From: Gentiana macrophylla
Lineage: Eukaryota > Streptophyta > Magnoliopsida > Gentianales > Gentianaceae
Assembly: GCA_026214975.1 (NCBI GenBank)
Contig: JAOBSW010000802.1
Coordinates: 62,001 to 126,000, forward strand
Reading direction: 5' to 3'
Length of the DNA stretch: 64,000 nt
In this document: positions 36,789 to 48,371 of the stretch, one piece after another
Layout of the letters: every line of letters begins with the position of its first letter
How positions within the stretch are numbered: the first letter of the stretch is position 1
The notes under the pieces: generated by a model
What the model was told of the DNA's origin: nothing
The model's input: only the letters and a program-made list of their open reading frames with translations
Database searches by the model: none
Made by a program: the position numbers and the translations under genes

Positions 36789-39700
36789 ATGACAAAACCG
36801 AACTTGACATTCATCCACAAACTTCAATTTCTTCTTCTAACCTTGATCCTTGCTTCTTTGTTCTGTTTTGTGAATTCACTAATTTCGGATGAGCAAACCG
36901 TTTTACTGAACCTGAAGAGGCAATGGGGAAATCCTGATGCTCTTCAGTCATGGAATGCTACATCATCGCCGTGTGCATGGCCGGGGATTCAATGCTCCGG
37001 CGATGGCTCCATTACCGGAATTTCTCTGAGTGATATAAGTATTACTGGAATTATTCCGGACTTTATATGTGACCTTACGAACCTTACTCACCTTGACCTT
37101 TCATTGAATTACATTCCGGGGAATTTTCCGACGAGTTTATACAAATGTTCTAAGCTTCAATACTTAGACCTTTCTCAAAATTACTTTGTAGGATTGATTC
37201 CGGAAGATGTTGATAAGCTTAAGAATCTTCAGCACCTTGATCTTAGTGCCAACAATTTTACAGGAAATATACCTCCGGCGATTGGGAATTTGACGGAATT
37301 GCAGATTTTGCACCTGCATATGAACTTGTTCAACGGTACGTTTCCAGCTGAGATAGGAAATTTGTCGAATCTTCAGAGACTTGAGATGGCCTATAATGGA
37401 TTCTTACCTGCTGCAATTCCGCCGGAGTTTGGGAATTTACAAAAGCTTCAGTACGTTTGGTTTGCTCAAATGAATTTGATCGGTCAAATTCCGGAAAGTT
37501 TTGTGAATCTTCTTAGTGTTGAACATTTGGATTTGTCTATGAACAATATGGTTGGGCCAATCCCTAGTGGCTTGTTCATGTTGAAGAATCTGAGTAATGT
37601 ATTGTTGTATCATAATCAATTTTCAGGTCCGATTCCGTCTACTATTGAATCATTACAATTGACTCAATTTGATCTCTCTATGAACCAGTTAACAGGATCA
37701 ATCCCTGAAGATATTGGCAAGTTGCAGCAATTGCAGGTACTGAATTTGTTTCACAATCAACTGTCCGGTGAAATTCCTGTAAGTATAGGCTTGATTCCCA
37801 GCTTAACTACTTTTAAGATATTCAAAAACAATCTTAGTGGAATTCTTCCACCGGAGTTGGGTCTTCATTCTATACTTCAAGAATTTGAAGTTTCTGAAAA
37901 CCATTTCAATGGCAGCCTTCCAGAGAATTTGTGCTCTGGAGGCACTTTGTTTGGTTTGGTTGCTTTTTCCAATAATCTAACTGGTGAGATACCGACATCT
38001 GTGAGACGTTGTAATAGTTTACGTACTATTGAGATCTATGATAATGGCATGTCTGGTGAAATTCCATCTGAGATTTGGACACTGCTCAACTTGACCAGTT
38101 TGAGGTTGAGTAATAATTCATTTTCTGGGCAGCTATCCGCTAAGGTAGCGTGGAATTTGACGCGGTTAGAGATCGATAATAACAGATTTTCGGGTCAAAT
38201 CCCAGATGGTATATCATCTTGGGGAGGTTTGGTTGTGTTACAGGCTAGTAACAATAGCCTTACAGGCCCTGTTCCGGAGGAACTAACCGGGCTTTCTCAG
38301 CTGACCACCTTAAAACTTGATGGAAATTCCCTTTCTGGTGAACTTCCTGCTCAAATCAAATCTTGGGAATCTCTTACCACTTTAAATCTTGCAAGAAATC
38401 AGCTGTCTGGTTCAATTCCAACAGCACTTGGTTCCTTACCTGATCTTCTTGATCTAGACTTATCCGAGAATCAGTTATCCGGTTCAATTCCTTCTGAGCT
38501 AGGACATCTAAGGCTCACCACTCTAAATTTGTCCTCCAACTATCTTACAGGAGAAATCCCTAAAGAATTCGATAACATGGCTTATGACAATAGTTTCCTA
38601 AAGAATCCTAAACTCTGTGCTGGGGACGGCGTTTTCAAGTATCCGTAGTTGTAATGACATGTCCCACAACTCCAACAAATTTGCACCAAGAACCCTTGCT
38701 ATTGTTTTGGTCCTTACCATAATTGTCTTCCTTGTCACTCTGGTAATCACCTTATCCATGGTGAGGGACTACAAGAAGAAGCAGCATAGACGCGATATCA
38801 CCACTTGGAAACTAACTTCATTTCAAAGATTGGACTTCACAGAGGTCAACATATTGTCTAGTTTGATAGAAAACAACATGATAGGCAGTGGCGGATCTGG
38901 AAATGTATACAAAATACCTGTCGGTGCACCAGGTGAACACGTTGCTGTTAAACGTATATGGACTAACAAGAAACTAAATCACAAGCATGAAAGGGAGTTT
39001 CTTGCTGAAGTTGAGATATTGGGAACAATCAGGCACTCGAATATAGTGAAGCTGTTGTGTTGCATTTCGAGTGAGGATTCGAAGCTTCTTGTTTATGAGT
39101 ACATGGAGAATCATAGTCTTGATAAATGGCTATATAGAAACAAGAAGAAATCAATGTCAGTAGGGCTTCCAAGTCATCAAAACATCCACCTGACATGGCC
39201 AATGAGGTTGAAAATCGCCATTGGAGCTGCTCAAGGTCTTTCCTACATGCATCATGATTGCAGCCCTCCAATCCTCCATCGTGACGTCAAATCTAGCAAC
39301 ATCTTGTTGGATTCTATGTTCAAAGCTAAGATTGCAGATTTCGGACTTGCAAAAGTTCTGTACAAGAAAGACGAGCTCGTTACAATGTCTGGTGTTGCTG
39401 GCTCTTTTGGCTATATCGCTCCAGGTAAAAAAAGGGATCATAAATCACAATTTCTGTATCTTTTCCATTAAATTTTTCAATTTTCATGTCTTATTAACTT
39501 TTAAATTGCAGAGTATGCTTATACGACTAAAGTAAACGAAAAGATCGATGTTTATAGCTTTGGAGTTGTGCTATTAGAACTGGTAACCGGAAGGGAACCG
39601 AATGAAGGGGGTGATCACACAAGCCTTGCTGACTGGGCATGGAAGCATTATGGAGAAGGGAAACCAATGTCTGAAGCCATTGATGAAGAGATCAAGGAAC

Positions 39701-39963
39701 AAAGCTACTTAGAAGACATGATAACAGTCTTCAGACTTGGACTTATATGCACAAGCACATTACCAACTAGCAGGCCCTCCATGAAAGAAATCCTACAGAT
39801 CCTAAACCGCTGCAAACCGCAAGAAGAGGGTGAATCAAAAAAACCGGGGTTCGAAAATGACATTGCTCCTTTACTAGGAAGTGCTAAGTACCTTGCAAGT
39901 TACAAGAGCAAATCTAAAAAGGTGACTGATGACGACAACGGCAGCTTTAGGTGCAGCGTTTGA
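36789..39963 (+). CDS. HSL3: LRR receptor-like kinase, HSL3/NUT type (HAESA-like 3), one apparent frameshift
   Basis: Plasma-membrane receptor kinase of LRR subfamily XI. Exon 1 is 36789-39424, the intron 39425-39511 (GT..AG, 87 bp), exon 2 39512-39963. It has a hydrophobic signal peptide (residues 1 to about 32), a SPCAWPGIQC cap motif, about 20 leucine-rich repeats, a transmembrane helix (VLTIIVFLVTLVITLSM) and a Ser/Thr kinase. The kinase has GSGGSGNVYK, catalytic VAVKRIW, HRDVKSSN, DFGLA and APEYAY, so it should be active. The nearest relative I recognise is Arabidopsis At5g25930, receptor for CTNIP/SCREW stress peptides. The exons total 3088 nt, one over a multiple of three: the frame slips near 38620-38645, between LCAGDG and SIRSCNDM, next to GGGG and TTTT runs. 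Everything after is intact, so a sequence error or a recent null allele is more likely than an old pseudogene. Confidence 0.9.
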
Positions 39964-40591
39964 ACGGGTTGGATCTCCTTCACAAGATGAATGTACGGTT
40001 GGATATCCTTTACGGGAGAATTCATAAGATTTAGCTATGATAGAGTTCCATTATGCAGGCAAAATGGCTAGTGCTTTTGAATCATGTAAATATACTAATG
40101 TGGACATGCTTATGCATTTTAATATCAAAACATTCTGCAAGTAAAGTTTCCTTCAAAAACCTATTTGAGCCTGAATCTATGGCTTATTACAACGATTATA
40201 CAGCATGATCTTTGAAAATGACTCCGGGGAAGGTAGATGAAGATAATTAGACGAGCAACGGAATTGTAAAAAACCCGTAAAACTTTACGTCAAACAACAA
40301 GACTTCATCATCAGTAAGGGAACACCACATTCTCTGAATTCAGAAAAAGATGAACTTTTGGTTCAGAATAATCCCAAACTTTACACAGCATAATTCTAAG
40401 TTTTGCGGTTCATATGCAGAAAAAAAAAACATTTCTAAATTACAGGATAGGAGCTTTTTTTTTTAATCTACTCCAAACATGCATAAAAAAAAGGCGGAAA
40501 AAAAAAACCCGGAATTCATCTGATTAGATGCTTGCTGCACTGTTTTGTTCCCTGACGTGATTAGTATCGAATAATACCACAACAAACTCCT
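39964..40591. other. Intergenic gap between two convergent genes
   Basis: 628 bp between the stop codons of the HSL3-type kinase (+) and the ENOD93-like gene (-). It must hold both 3' UTRs. A-rich tracts at about 40421, 40462 and 40486 are present; no other feature is seen. Confidence 0.6.
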
Positions 40592-43327
40592 TTAAGCCGA
40601 TCTGTCATAGTGAGTATTCTTCCTGGCACACTCCAAAATAGTTTTGTCCATGTTATGAAGTATGACGCGATAGATGCTGTTCAAAGTTAAAAGACAGAGA
40701 CAAGTCAAAAATAACAAAATATTAAAAGGGCCATGGTCAACAATATAAAAAGACTTGAATTCATTGAAAACATCAATATATGAAAAATAAACAGAAGCAA
40801 GTTGCTCTGATGGATCTTCAAATTTGCTCCGGTGCCCCAACTGGAGAAAATTCATAGATCCGCCAATGGACTTCAACAAGCAATCGTATTTTGGGTTAAT
40901 AAATAAAACCTTTACAAGCAAAGTTGTTCCCAAAAGTCAATCCTCCCATTTCTAGGGTACAAGCAAGCAGATTCCTTGAACCAATTTGATCAGAAACAAT
41001 GTGTTTACTTCTTCAACAATCGAAGACAAAATAACAGTTTGTGAAAGTAACGATTTAAGCAGCCAAACCAATCTAACCACCTTGGATTAGTTATGAGTTA
41101 TAACAGCAAAAGAATATACTCACCTTATTACACTCAAGGACAAAAGGTAGTAGTAACTGATTAGTAACTTTGGTTGTGATATACACACGTGTGTGTATAT
41201 ATGTGTGTGCGTGTGTGTGTAAATTACACTTATCCTTAACAACTTAAACTTTTAATGGTAATTTCTCACAGGCTTTGATATTATTCAGTTTGCAGAATCT
41301 CTAGGTGAAGTTTCTAGGAAAATAAATACACCAGACAACACCTGACCTCAGAAATTCTTAAGAACCTATAAGAAATCTCGTTCCAAATCAAATATTATTA
41401 AAAATTATCCAGTCAAAAAATACTTCCTCCGTCCCTTTTTGGTTTTTTCCCATAACATAAGTTATTCCAGAATACCAACGGAGCATTTATTACATTTTTC
41501 TTCCTCTTACCCCCATTTTATCTTCAATTCAACAACTTTACATCATTACTGTCAAAGGGTAGTTTAGAATTTTGTCCTTGAAATTTATGACATTCTTTCA
41601 CTTTCTTAAACTGTGTGAAAACTCTAAAATGCTTTATAATTTGGGGGGATAATAATTAGCAAATAAAGCAGCTTTTTCAGGATGATATTCAATTACTGTG
41701 TTAAGGGCCAAACAGCTCCTAAATAGTGAAACTAAAACATCATCTCCGAATATCTTGACACGAGGAGAAAAGAATAGACCAAATAGGTATCTCCGGTCAG
41801 CTAACTGCTCCGAAACGAGAATGTGTACGATACAGCTTAAAGGATCATAGAGAATGATGAATAAGTTCCCTTCTGAGTAGATATAGTTTCCAACTTACCA
41901 GCAGATACGATGAGTGCCTGACCAGTGTAGTTGATATTTGCCTTAGCCCATGGAATTTTTCGAACAGCAATTAGCTGAAATGTCGAAGGGAGAACAGATA
42001 TGAAAATACTGGCATTTGAAATAGACAGTGTAGCAATCACAATACCATAAATATCACTACGTTTTAGCAAAAGCGTCAAACGGGCCATATTTTTACATAA
42101 TCCAATCCTCTACCCCCACCCCGCCTCCTCCTCTTCCCAGTTCCCACCCCACTTATCAGAAGATACTAACAAGCTTGCACAGTGAAAAGTTTTCAGCAGA
42201 AAATATTAGCTACTTTGATAAAGTGATAATGTAATCATTTCATGTAATCGTAGGATCAATCAAATTACATGAACAATAGAAAGTATGATTGACTATTTCG
42301 AAACAATTACAGTAGAATTGACTATTTAGAGGAACTTACTGTAGGGATTGCACTGACAACAAATGCAATAGCAGCTGCTTTTGCTCCAGCACGGGCACCT
42401 TCTGCAAGATGTCACAAGTGCCAAAAGGCTTCCTCATTGAATAAGCGTCAAAATTAATTTACATAATAAAGGGGTTCTAAAGGGCAATTCTTCACATTTG
42501 CATGTACATCTATCCTAGTGTTTTTTTCCAAGCACAGAGAACTCAGACAAGCAAACACTGCCAATTGTAGAGACTTTTTATACAACACCAAGACTCGAGT
42601 ATTGTTCCCGTATCAAAATAGCGTACTAACAGTAAACAGACCTTTCATATCAAACAACAATCTTGAGTGAATCCTCCCCTCCCACCACCACCACCTGACT
42701 GGGCACAATAATCGGCACGTGACCATACTATGCACGTTGAAACGATACAAGTATACAACAAGAACAATCAATTCTTTTCCCTTACTATGTGTCTAAACAA
42801 TCCTTCATAAAATATGGATTAAGACTGCATGGGATATCGATACGGAGCTCTTATTCTAACAGGAGGATCAATTTATTTCGATAAAATAGCTACTAAATCA
42901 TCACCATCGATGCCATTAAAAGGTGATCTTTATAAACAAGCTAACTACTTTATCAATTAGGACCAATCAGAGAACCTTCCATGTGCAATCAAAACCATGT
43001 CAACGATGTAAAAGAGTTCTGAGCTACCAAAAAGCTATGCCATGATATAAATATACAGAAATTTACCAGTAAAATTCAACAAATTGACCTAAAAGTAAAA
43101 GTAATTGTTCCCTTCACTTGCAAAATACCCTCCCCAAGAAAATTAATATGCAACCCCCTCTTTCTCCAAATAAGAAGCACCGCTTAAGGAAAAATTTGCA
43201 TGTAAGAACATTAACAAATTAAAAAATTATATTAAAAAAAAAAAATCGGACCTCGAGTGCATTCCCTAGAGCGGCGCAGCTTAGCTTCTTCCTCGGGAGA
43301 TGCGATCCAAAACGATTTCGGTCCCAT
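40592..43327 (-). CDS. ENOD93 (early nodulin 93)-like protein, four exons, one apparent missing base
   Basis: Small predicted two-helix membrane protein of about 99 residues. Exons in reading order: 43327-43252 (MGPKSFWIASPEEEAK...), 42401-42340 (EGARAGAKAAAIAFVVSAIP), 41974-41899 (LIAVRKIPWAKANINYTGQA), 40676-40592 (ASIASYFIT ... DKTILECARKNT). Every junction has GT..AG and phases agree. The exon total is 299 nt, one short: a base is missing between YFIT and DKTILE at about 40645-40653. The family is plant-specific and linked to nodulation and nitrogen use; mitochondrial roles have been proposed, but its function is unsettled. The kinase/ENOD93 adjacency matches Arabidopsis At5g25930/At5g25940 as I recall. 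The single missing base may be a sequence error. Confidence 0.85.
41185..41222. repeat. GT/TA microsatellite
   Basis: Alternating ACACACGTGTGTGTATATAT and GTGTGTGCGTGTGTGTGT within intron 3 of the ENOD93-like gene. Confidence 0.8.
41424..41660. mobile_element. Possible degraded Stowaway-like MITE, one end visible
   Basis: TACTTCCTCCGTCCC at 41424 resembles a Stowaway terminal repeat. No matching inverted end is clear downstream, so the right boundary is approximate. It lies in intron 3 of the ENOD93-like gene. Confidence 0.35.
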
Positions 43328-45807
43328 ATTTCTGTCAAATTTCACGTAAGAGTATAATTTCTTCCTGCGATTCTGGTAAAAGGAAACGAGAAGAGCGAAG
43401 AATAACAAAGCAAATCACAGAAGAATGAACAGCAGTACTAGGAGGAAAAAAAATACAAATAATACGACACGTACAAGAGAAATGAATAATAATACGGATT
43501 AATGGTCATACACTAAGGCGAAGAAAATGGTAATAAATCCCCGTGGCAAGCTGATTACTGTTTGTGTGTGTTTTTTTTTTTTTTTTTTTTTTTTTTGGTC
43601 GGCTTAGAGTTTTTCCAGCCCATGAGTTTGTTTTCTTTTCTAATATTAGTTCGAGCCTAGTTGAAGCCTAGATGTTTGAATCTTGTATGAAATGACTATT
43701 TTTAGGTGAAAATAAATTTAAAAAAAAGTCTAAGTGCATTATGAGAATATTGAATTATTGAGTGGAATCTCTTGATTTACATCATCTACTGATTATATGG
43801 GCTATTCATGAAGTATATATATTCGATCCGTAAAGAAGTTTCGGTTCGTTTATGAGTTTGAACTCAAGTTGAGCTACTTTAATAAATGACCGAGATGTTC
43901 TCAACATTCGTGATATGCCTAAATAGTGCCGCCACCTATGAGTCACCAGATAAAACCTATCTAGCCACCAGGTTGGATAGTGAGGTCAGCGGCCATGGCG
44001 TCCGCGACGACAACCAAACTGAGGTCGCCAAGCTCAGGCCCCCGCCAAGAGCCTTCAAACCTTTAAGGTCAATAGTAGCTCAGGGTGCCGATCTGCGACC
44101 CTTAAAGAGGTCCATTAGAGACCGCACAAGCCCTTGGAGGAATAAGCGAGGAAGCGACTTAGAGGCAAGGGAGAACACAGGCAACCCTGTGGATGGCGGT
44201 CCTAACGACCATGTAACCACGCCGCGAAGATATTTTATCTACTTGTCTCTAGCTTAAACCCTAATTCCCCCTCCTTCCTATAAAATGAATCCTTGTGTAA
44301 CAGAAATAGACACATGCAAATAATAAAGAGAACCAAACTCTGTCAAAATATCTACTCTCTCAAGCATTCATATACGCCACCATCACACCGCCGCGCACCT
44401 CCGGCTACTATCGCTCAAATACATCACATAAGCCAGATATCCACTATATGAACCACCGCTGAACAACCGTGATAATTTCAACGTTATCAATTCATTATAT
44501 GATAATCGAGTAGTACTTGAGTTAATCGAGTTGTATTAATTAAATAATTATATTTTATATAAAGCATCAATTACTAGCGGAGTTGAAGAGTAAACAAGTC
44601 GAGCTAGATCTTACCTTATTTTATAATAAAATAAAATTAAAAAAAAGAAGAGGAATTCTAATAAAATAATCAAATTTACGATTCAAATCGAGTTATATCA
44701 GGTATTAAACGAGTCGTGTTTGATATGGCTTTTTACGACTAGATCGAGTTCGAGCCGAGTTTCAATCCCAAGTTCTTTTTAGTCTAGTTGACCCAACTCG
44801 ATTACACCCCTAGTTAAGACCTTGTTTGGTCATGCGGTCCAAGCAATTTTATGTCGGTTTGATTTCATGTTATCTTACTTTGGTTATTCAATTTAACGAC
44901 ACTTCTATGTCATTTTGATTCGTTGTTATCGCAGTTTGGTTTTACAGTTGAATGAGAATCTTTATTTGGGTCACACCAAGTTACCGATACATCATTAATA
45001 CTAATTGTGCAACACACTGCATCGATCTTTGAAAAGTCGATTCTTGAATCAATAATCAACTTTAAAAATGATATTCATCATAGTTAACCTTTAAAAGTTA
45101 GTTTTTGACTTTATAATCGACTTCTCGAAAATTAATTTGATATCGGTAAAATTGCAGTGCTGCAAATAAAGATTCTATTTATTGGTTAATTCATCTTAAA
45201 AAAACACTCATGTTGCAGCAAAATATACATTGGATAATGATAACCACAGTCATCTTTTTATTTGATACACGAGGGGCATTTCCAAAAAAAAAAAAAAAAA
45301 CAGAAAAAAAAAATTCAGGAAACTCATTTCACAAAACCAAATAAACCAGTTGCATCTTTATAAATAAATAAGATAAGAAACACAAATCCTCACTCCCAAA
45401 AAAAAGGAAAAATGGACAAAATATAGTTGAAGAATTTGAAGTAGTAATACATTGTTTTTTTAAGCACATTTGTAAAGATACAACACCACCTTTACACCTT
45501 CTTCCAAAGCCCAAAGCCACACAAGTAGAGACATCAAATAACCATATCCTGCAATAATTTCAACTTCACAATGAATAAAAACACACACAGGTAAAACCCT
45601 TTAAAAGTCAAATTTAAATTATATAATGGACTTTTAAAAAGTGGGTTCTCACTCACTATCAACTGTTTTAAAGTCGGTTCTTCAACGTTGTGGTGTCATA
45701 GTTTGTGTAGTGTGTTCAAAGATAATGAGGGGGTAAAAGGAAATATAGAGTATGTTCAAGAAATGGAGGGCTTACTCTTTAGGAAAGAGGATGCAGCAGA
45801 AGAAAGA
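43328..45807. other. Intergenic region between ENOD93-like and profilin genes
   Basis: AT-rich apart from 43900-44440. A poly-T run is at 43569-43597. Inverted CGA-CTTT / AAAG-TCG strings recur (45022-45045, about 45100, 45600-45680). No host coding sequence was found. Confidence 0.5.
43886..44490 (+). mobile_element. Possible solo LTR or retrotransposon remnant
   Basis: This island is more GC-rich than its surroundings. It has a TATA-like CTATAAAATG at 44278, an AATAAAG at about 44322, a C-rich segment typical of an LTR R/U5 region, and a terminal TTTCAACGTTATCA that resembles an LTR end plus a decayed initiator-Met PBS. The 123-codon frame at 43886-44257 has biased composition but no domain. 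No partner LTR or target duplication was found, so both ends are approximate. Confidence 0.35.
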
Positions 45808-48085
45808 TTACAGGCCCTGCTCGATGAGATAATCACCCAGCCTTTCAACAATCATGTTGCACTGTCCAGGAGCCATGGGCTCGTCATAAATTCCGAAGAT
45901 CAATGCCTGGTTGGTCTTTTTAATGGTGACACCACCTGAACCCTAACCATTCCATCAGAGCAAACCAACAGATAAGTTTTAAAGAGGCATTTAATTGCAA
46001 CACATATCCACTTTAACTGAGTGGCATCAAACTGAAAACCTGAGTTTGATAATGGTCAGTATTCGAATTTTATAGAGTTAAGTGTGCATATTCGACTTTT
46101 TGAAAGTCAAATTTCAACGCCGTGTCTGCTAAAAATGTGCAGTCATAGTCAGTTGGCAGTGCTGAATTCAAAAAGTCCCAAACTTTATCAAAATATAGCA
46201 CCAACACACCAGGAAGAACTTTTCAGATTTAATGATTTATAAAAAGGGATATGACACTATTGATCTCTTGTCTTTCGCAATATTTCAAGTTTTTTAAAAT
46301 GCTTAAACTCGACATATTTGGTGGTTCTTCTACATAAAATAGGTATATTTGAATCCATGTGCCCCATGTCGATCTAGCATCTGAAAGTTTTGATAAGTTC
46401 CAGTCAATAATCCAGGAACTTCCAACATGAGGACAAGGTTACAGTTTCCTTGAATACTCCATAATTATAGTACCTTTTTGCCTCGAATGACAGCCCCGGC
46501 TTCCCCTTGAATCACCATATACTTGGTCCCACCAAGAAACAAGCCAGTTGGAGCAAGTGTCCCTGGTTCATCAAAATCTTTCATTATGCCCGTTATCTCC
46601 TCTGGCTTGAACTGCAACAACACCAACAAAATGTGTTACCATCTAATGCACAAAACAAACTACTGTTGATAAACCAGCAAAAGTATGCATATAAGGTACA
46701 CTACTGATCTTATACAAGATCTGACACGAGTAAGACGAATTTAAGGCAGCAGAAACTGAATTTTCATACAAAAGAATCTGAAGCTACAACATGCTCTGAA
46801 AATTTCCCCACAAATTTCGCAGAAGTCCCACAGAAAAACAATCTTAAAATATACTCCCTGTTCAACAACAGGCTTTGAATTATCTGATCTAATGGTCTGC
46901 TTATACCATCCATGATAATTTTAAAGCTTGATGATATTTCTTCAGTCTAAAAATGCAAAGTAACTCAGAAATACATACGCGGATTAATTGTTTATAGTGG
47001 ACAAATTACAAACTAGTTTCAGTAAATCACAAGTTACATAGAATTACCACATTTAGCAGTTGACAAACCACTATCTTTATTTCAACAGCTACCGCTTATT
47101 TGAGATGAGTTCTTTTCCCATACGATATCCCTACTAACAACAAAAAGAAAGAGGTCTAAAAGAAAGTCTGGAGGTGCTATCCCTTCCTTTGTAAAGGAAG
47201 ATGAAGGAAGAAAAAGGGATAGCAGTAAAAAAGATGGGTCGCCTTTAGTGGTACCACGGTTTTTTTTAGCGTGGCACCATACCAGAAACAATCAACCACC
47301 AGAAATTCGATTCTAGAGCTGAGAATAGACTTTAACACATTCGATTGTCACCATTGGAAAGTCGGTTCTCAGCTCCAAAATTGACTGTGTAATTGTCAGT
47401 CACTTACACTGGTCAGGTGGCAACCGGAAAAAAAAATGGTAGATTTGTTGTGGTGCCACCAAAGACGAGCAATAAAATTGGTCGGAACGAAAACAGATGG
47501 CATATTAGAGAAAAATCAAAGCTGTAATAGATGTTTAGAACTGACTCAATTATCTTAAATTGCGGAGAACTAGAAGGGAAATTTTACAGCTGGGGATCGT
47601 CTAAAAGGGAAGAACAATGAAGATGGAGCACCAATCTGCTCAAACATGTAAAAATAATTAAAACAAAGAAGGTAGGAAAACTAAGTCCCTGCAATCAACA
47701 GGATCCAAGAATACATAGTGATGCACAAATAAAATAATATAGGTATGAAGACGAAGTTTTTGCAATTAACAGGATCCAAGAATTCAAAGCGAAAATTCAA
47801 AAAGTTAGCATAAACTAAACTGAAGGTATTCGCATCAAGTTCATCGATTACTACTAAGGTAAAAAAAAAAAAAAAAAAAAAGTCAACAAAAATACAGCAA
47901 ACTCAGATCCCAACAGGCAACAGCAAACAACCAAATCCAAAAAAAAACAAAATCAAATTAACCTGAGGGAAAGTGGCACTTTGGGCCCAAACAGTTCCAT
48001 CTTGACCAATAATCGCAGCAGAAGTAAGATGATTGCCCTCGATCTCGCACATCAAGTGTTCATCAACATATACTTGCCACGACAT
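45808..48085 (-). CDS. PRF: Profilin, 131 residues, three exons
   Basis: Actin-monomer- and polyproline-binding protein of the cytosol that controls actin assembly. Exons in reading order: 48085-47963, 46611-46474, 45942-45808, all with GT..AG. The lengths 123, 138 and 135 nt give 41, 46 and 44 residues plus TAA. The translation starts [13 protein letters not shown] and has [50 protein letters not shown] and the C-terminal [20 protein letters not shown]. Two 3' splice sites were possible for exon 3; TTAG before GGTTCAGG is chosen because it keeps the frame and restores the conserved GSGG. Three exons and 131 residues are standard for plant profilins, which are also pan-allergens. The gene is intact. 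Intron 1 (1.35 kb) holds a small inverted-repeat element, and a TIR transposon lies 286 bp upstream. Confidence 0.97.
47240..47467. mobile_element. Small inverted-repeat element (MITE-like) in profilin intron 1
   Basis: CGCCTTTAGTGGTACCAC at the left and, inverted, CGTCTTTGGTGGCACCAC at the right match at 15 of 18 positions. A second, internal inverted repeat is nested within (47316-47333 with 47358-47375: GAGCTGAGAA..GACTTT against AAAGTC..TTCTCAGCTC). No clear target duplication is visible, so the exact ends and superfamily are uncertain. Confidence 0.55.
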
Positions 48086-48371
48086 CTTTGCTGCTACTAC
48101 TACTTCAGCTGCTCTGAATGCAAAAAAGCTTCAACCTTTTTTTTGGGACTTCAAAATTCGTCTGTGTATTTGACCCTTACACTTTGATTTGGAATCTGAG
48201 AGGAAAAAGAGAAGACGCAAAAGGAGATGAGAGTGTATGGGTGATAAGATTTGCGTTGGCTTTAAGCTTTCTTTTTGCAAAATGCTTGATGATGACTGGC
48301 GGCGAATCAATGAGGTGGCAAATAAATTTTGTTTTATTTTATTTTAAATTTGTGTTTGGTAATATATTATA
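48086..48371 (-). promoter_or_regulatory. Profilin 5' flank truncated by a transposon
   Basis: 286 bp lie between the profilin ATG and the TIR element at 48372. The proximal promoter and 5' UTR must be here or inside the transposon. No definite TATA box is recognised. Confidence 0.4.

Noticed and set aside
36789..39963. Calling the receptor kinase a pseudogene
   Set aside because: Only one single-base slip in more than 3 kb of conserved sequence with all catalytic motifs; sequence error or a recent allele is more likely.
43886..44257. 123-codon plus-strand reading frame in a GC-rich island
   Set aside because: Biased Arg/Pro composition without a domain, lying inside an LTR-like segment with TATA and AATAAA signals downstream.
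45688..45939. 83-codon plus-strand frame overlapping profilin exon 3
   Set aside because: It is the antisense shadow of the profilin last exon and 3' UTR.
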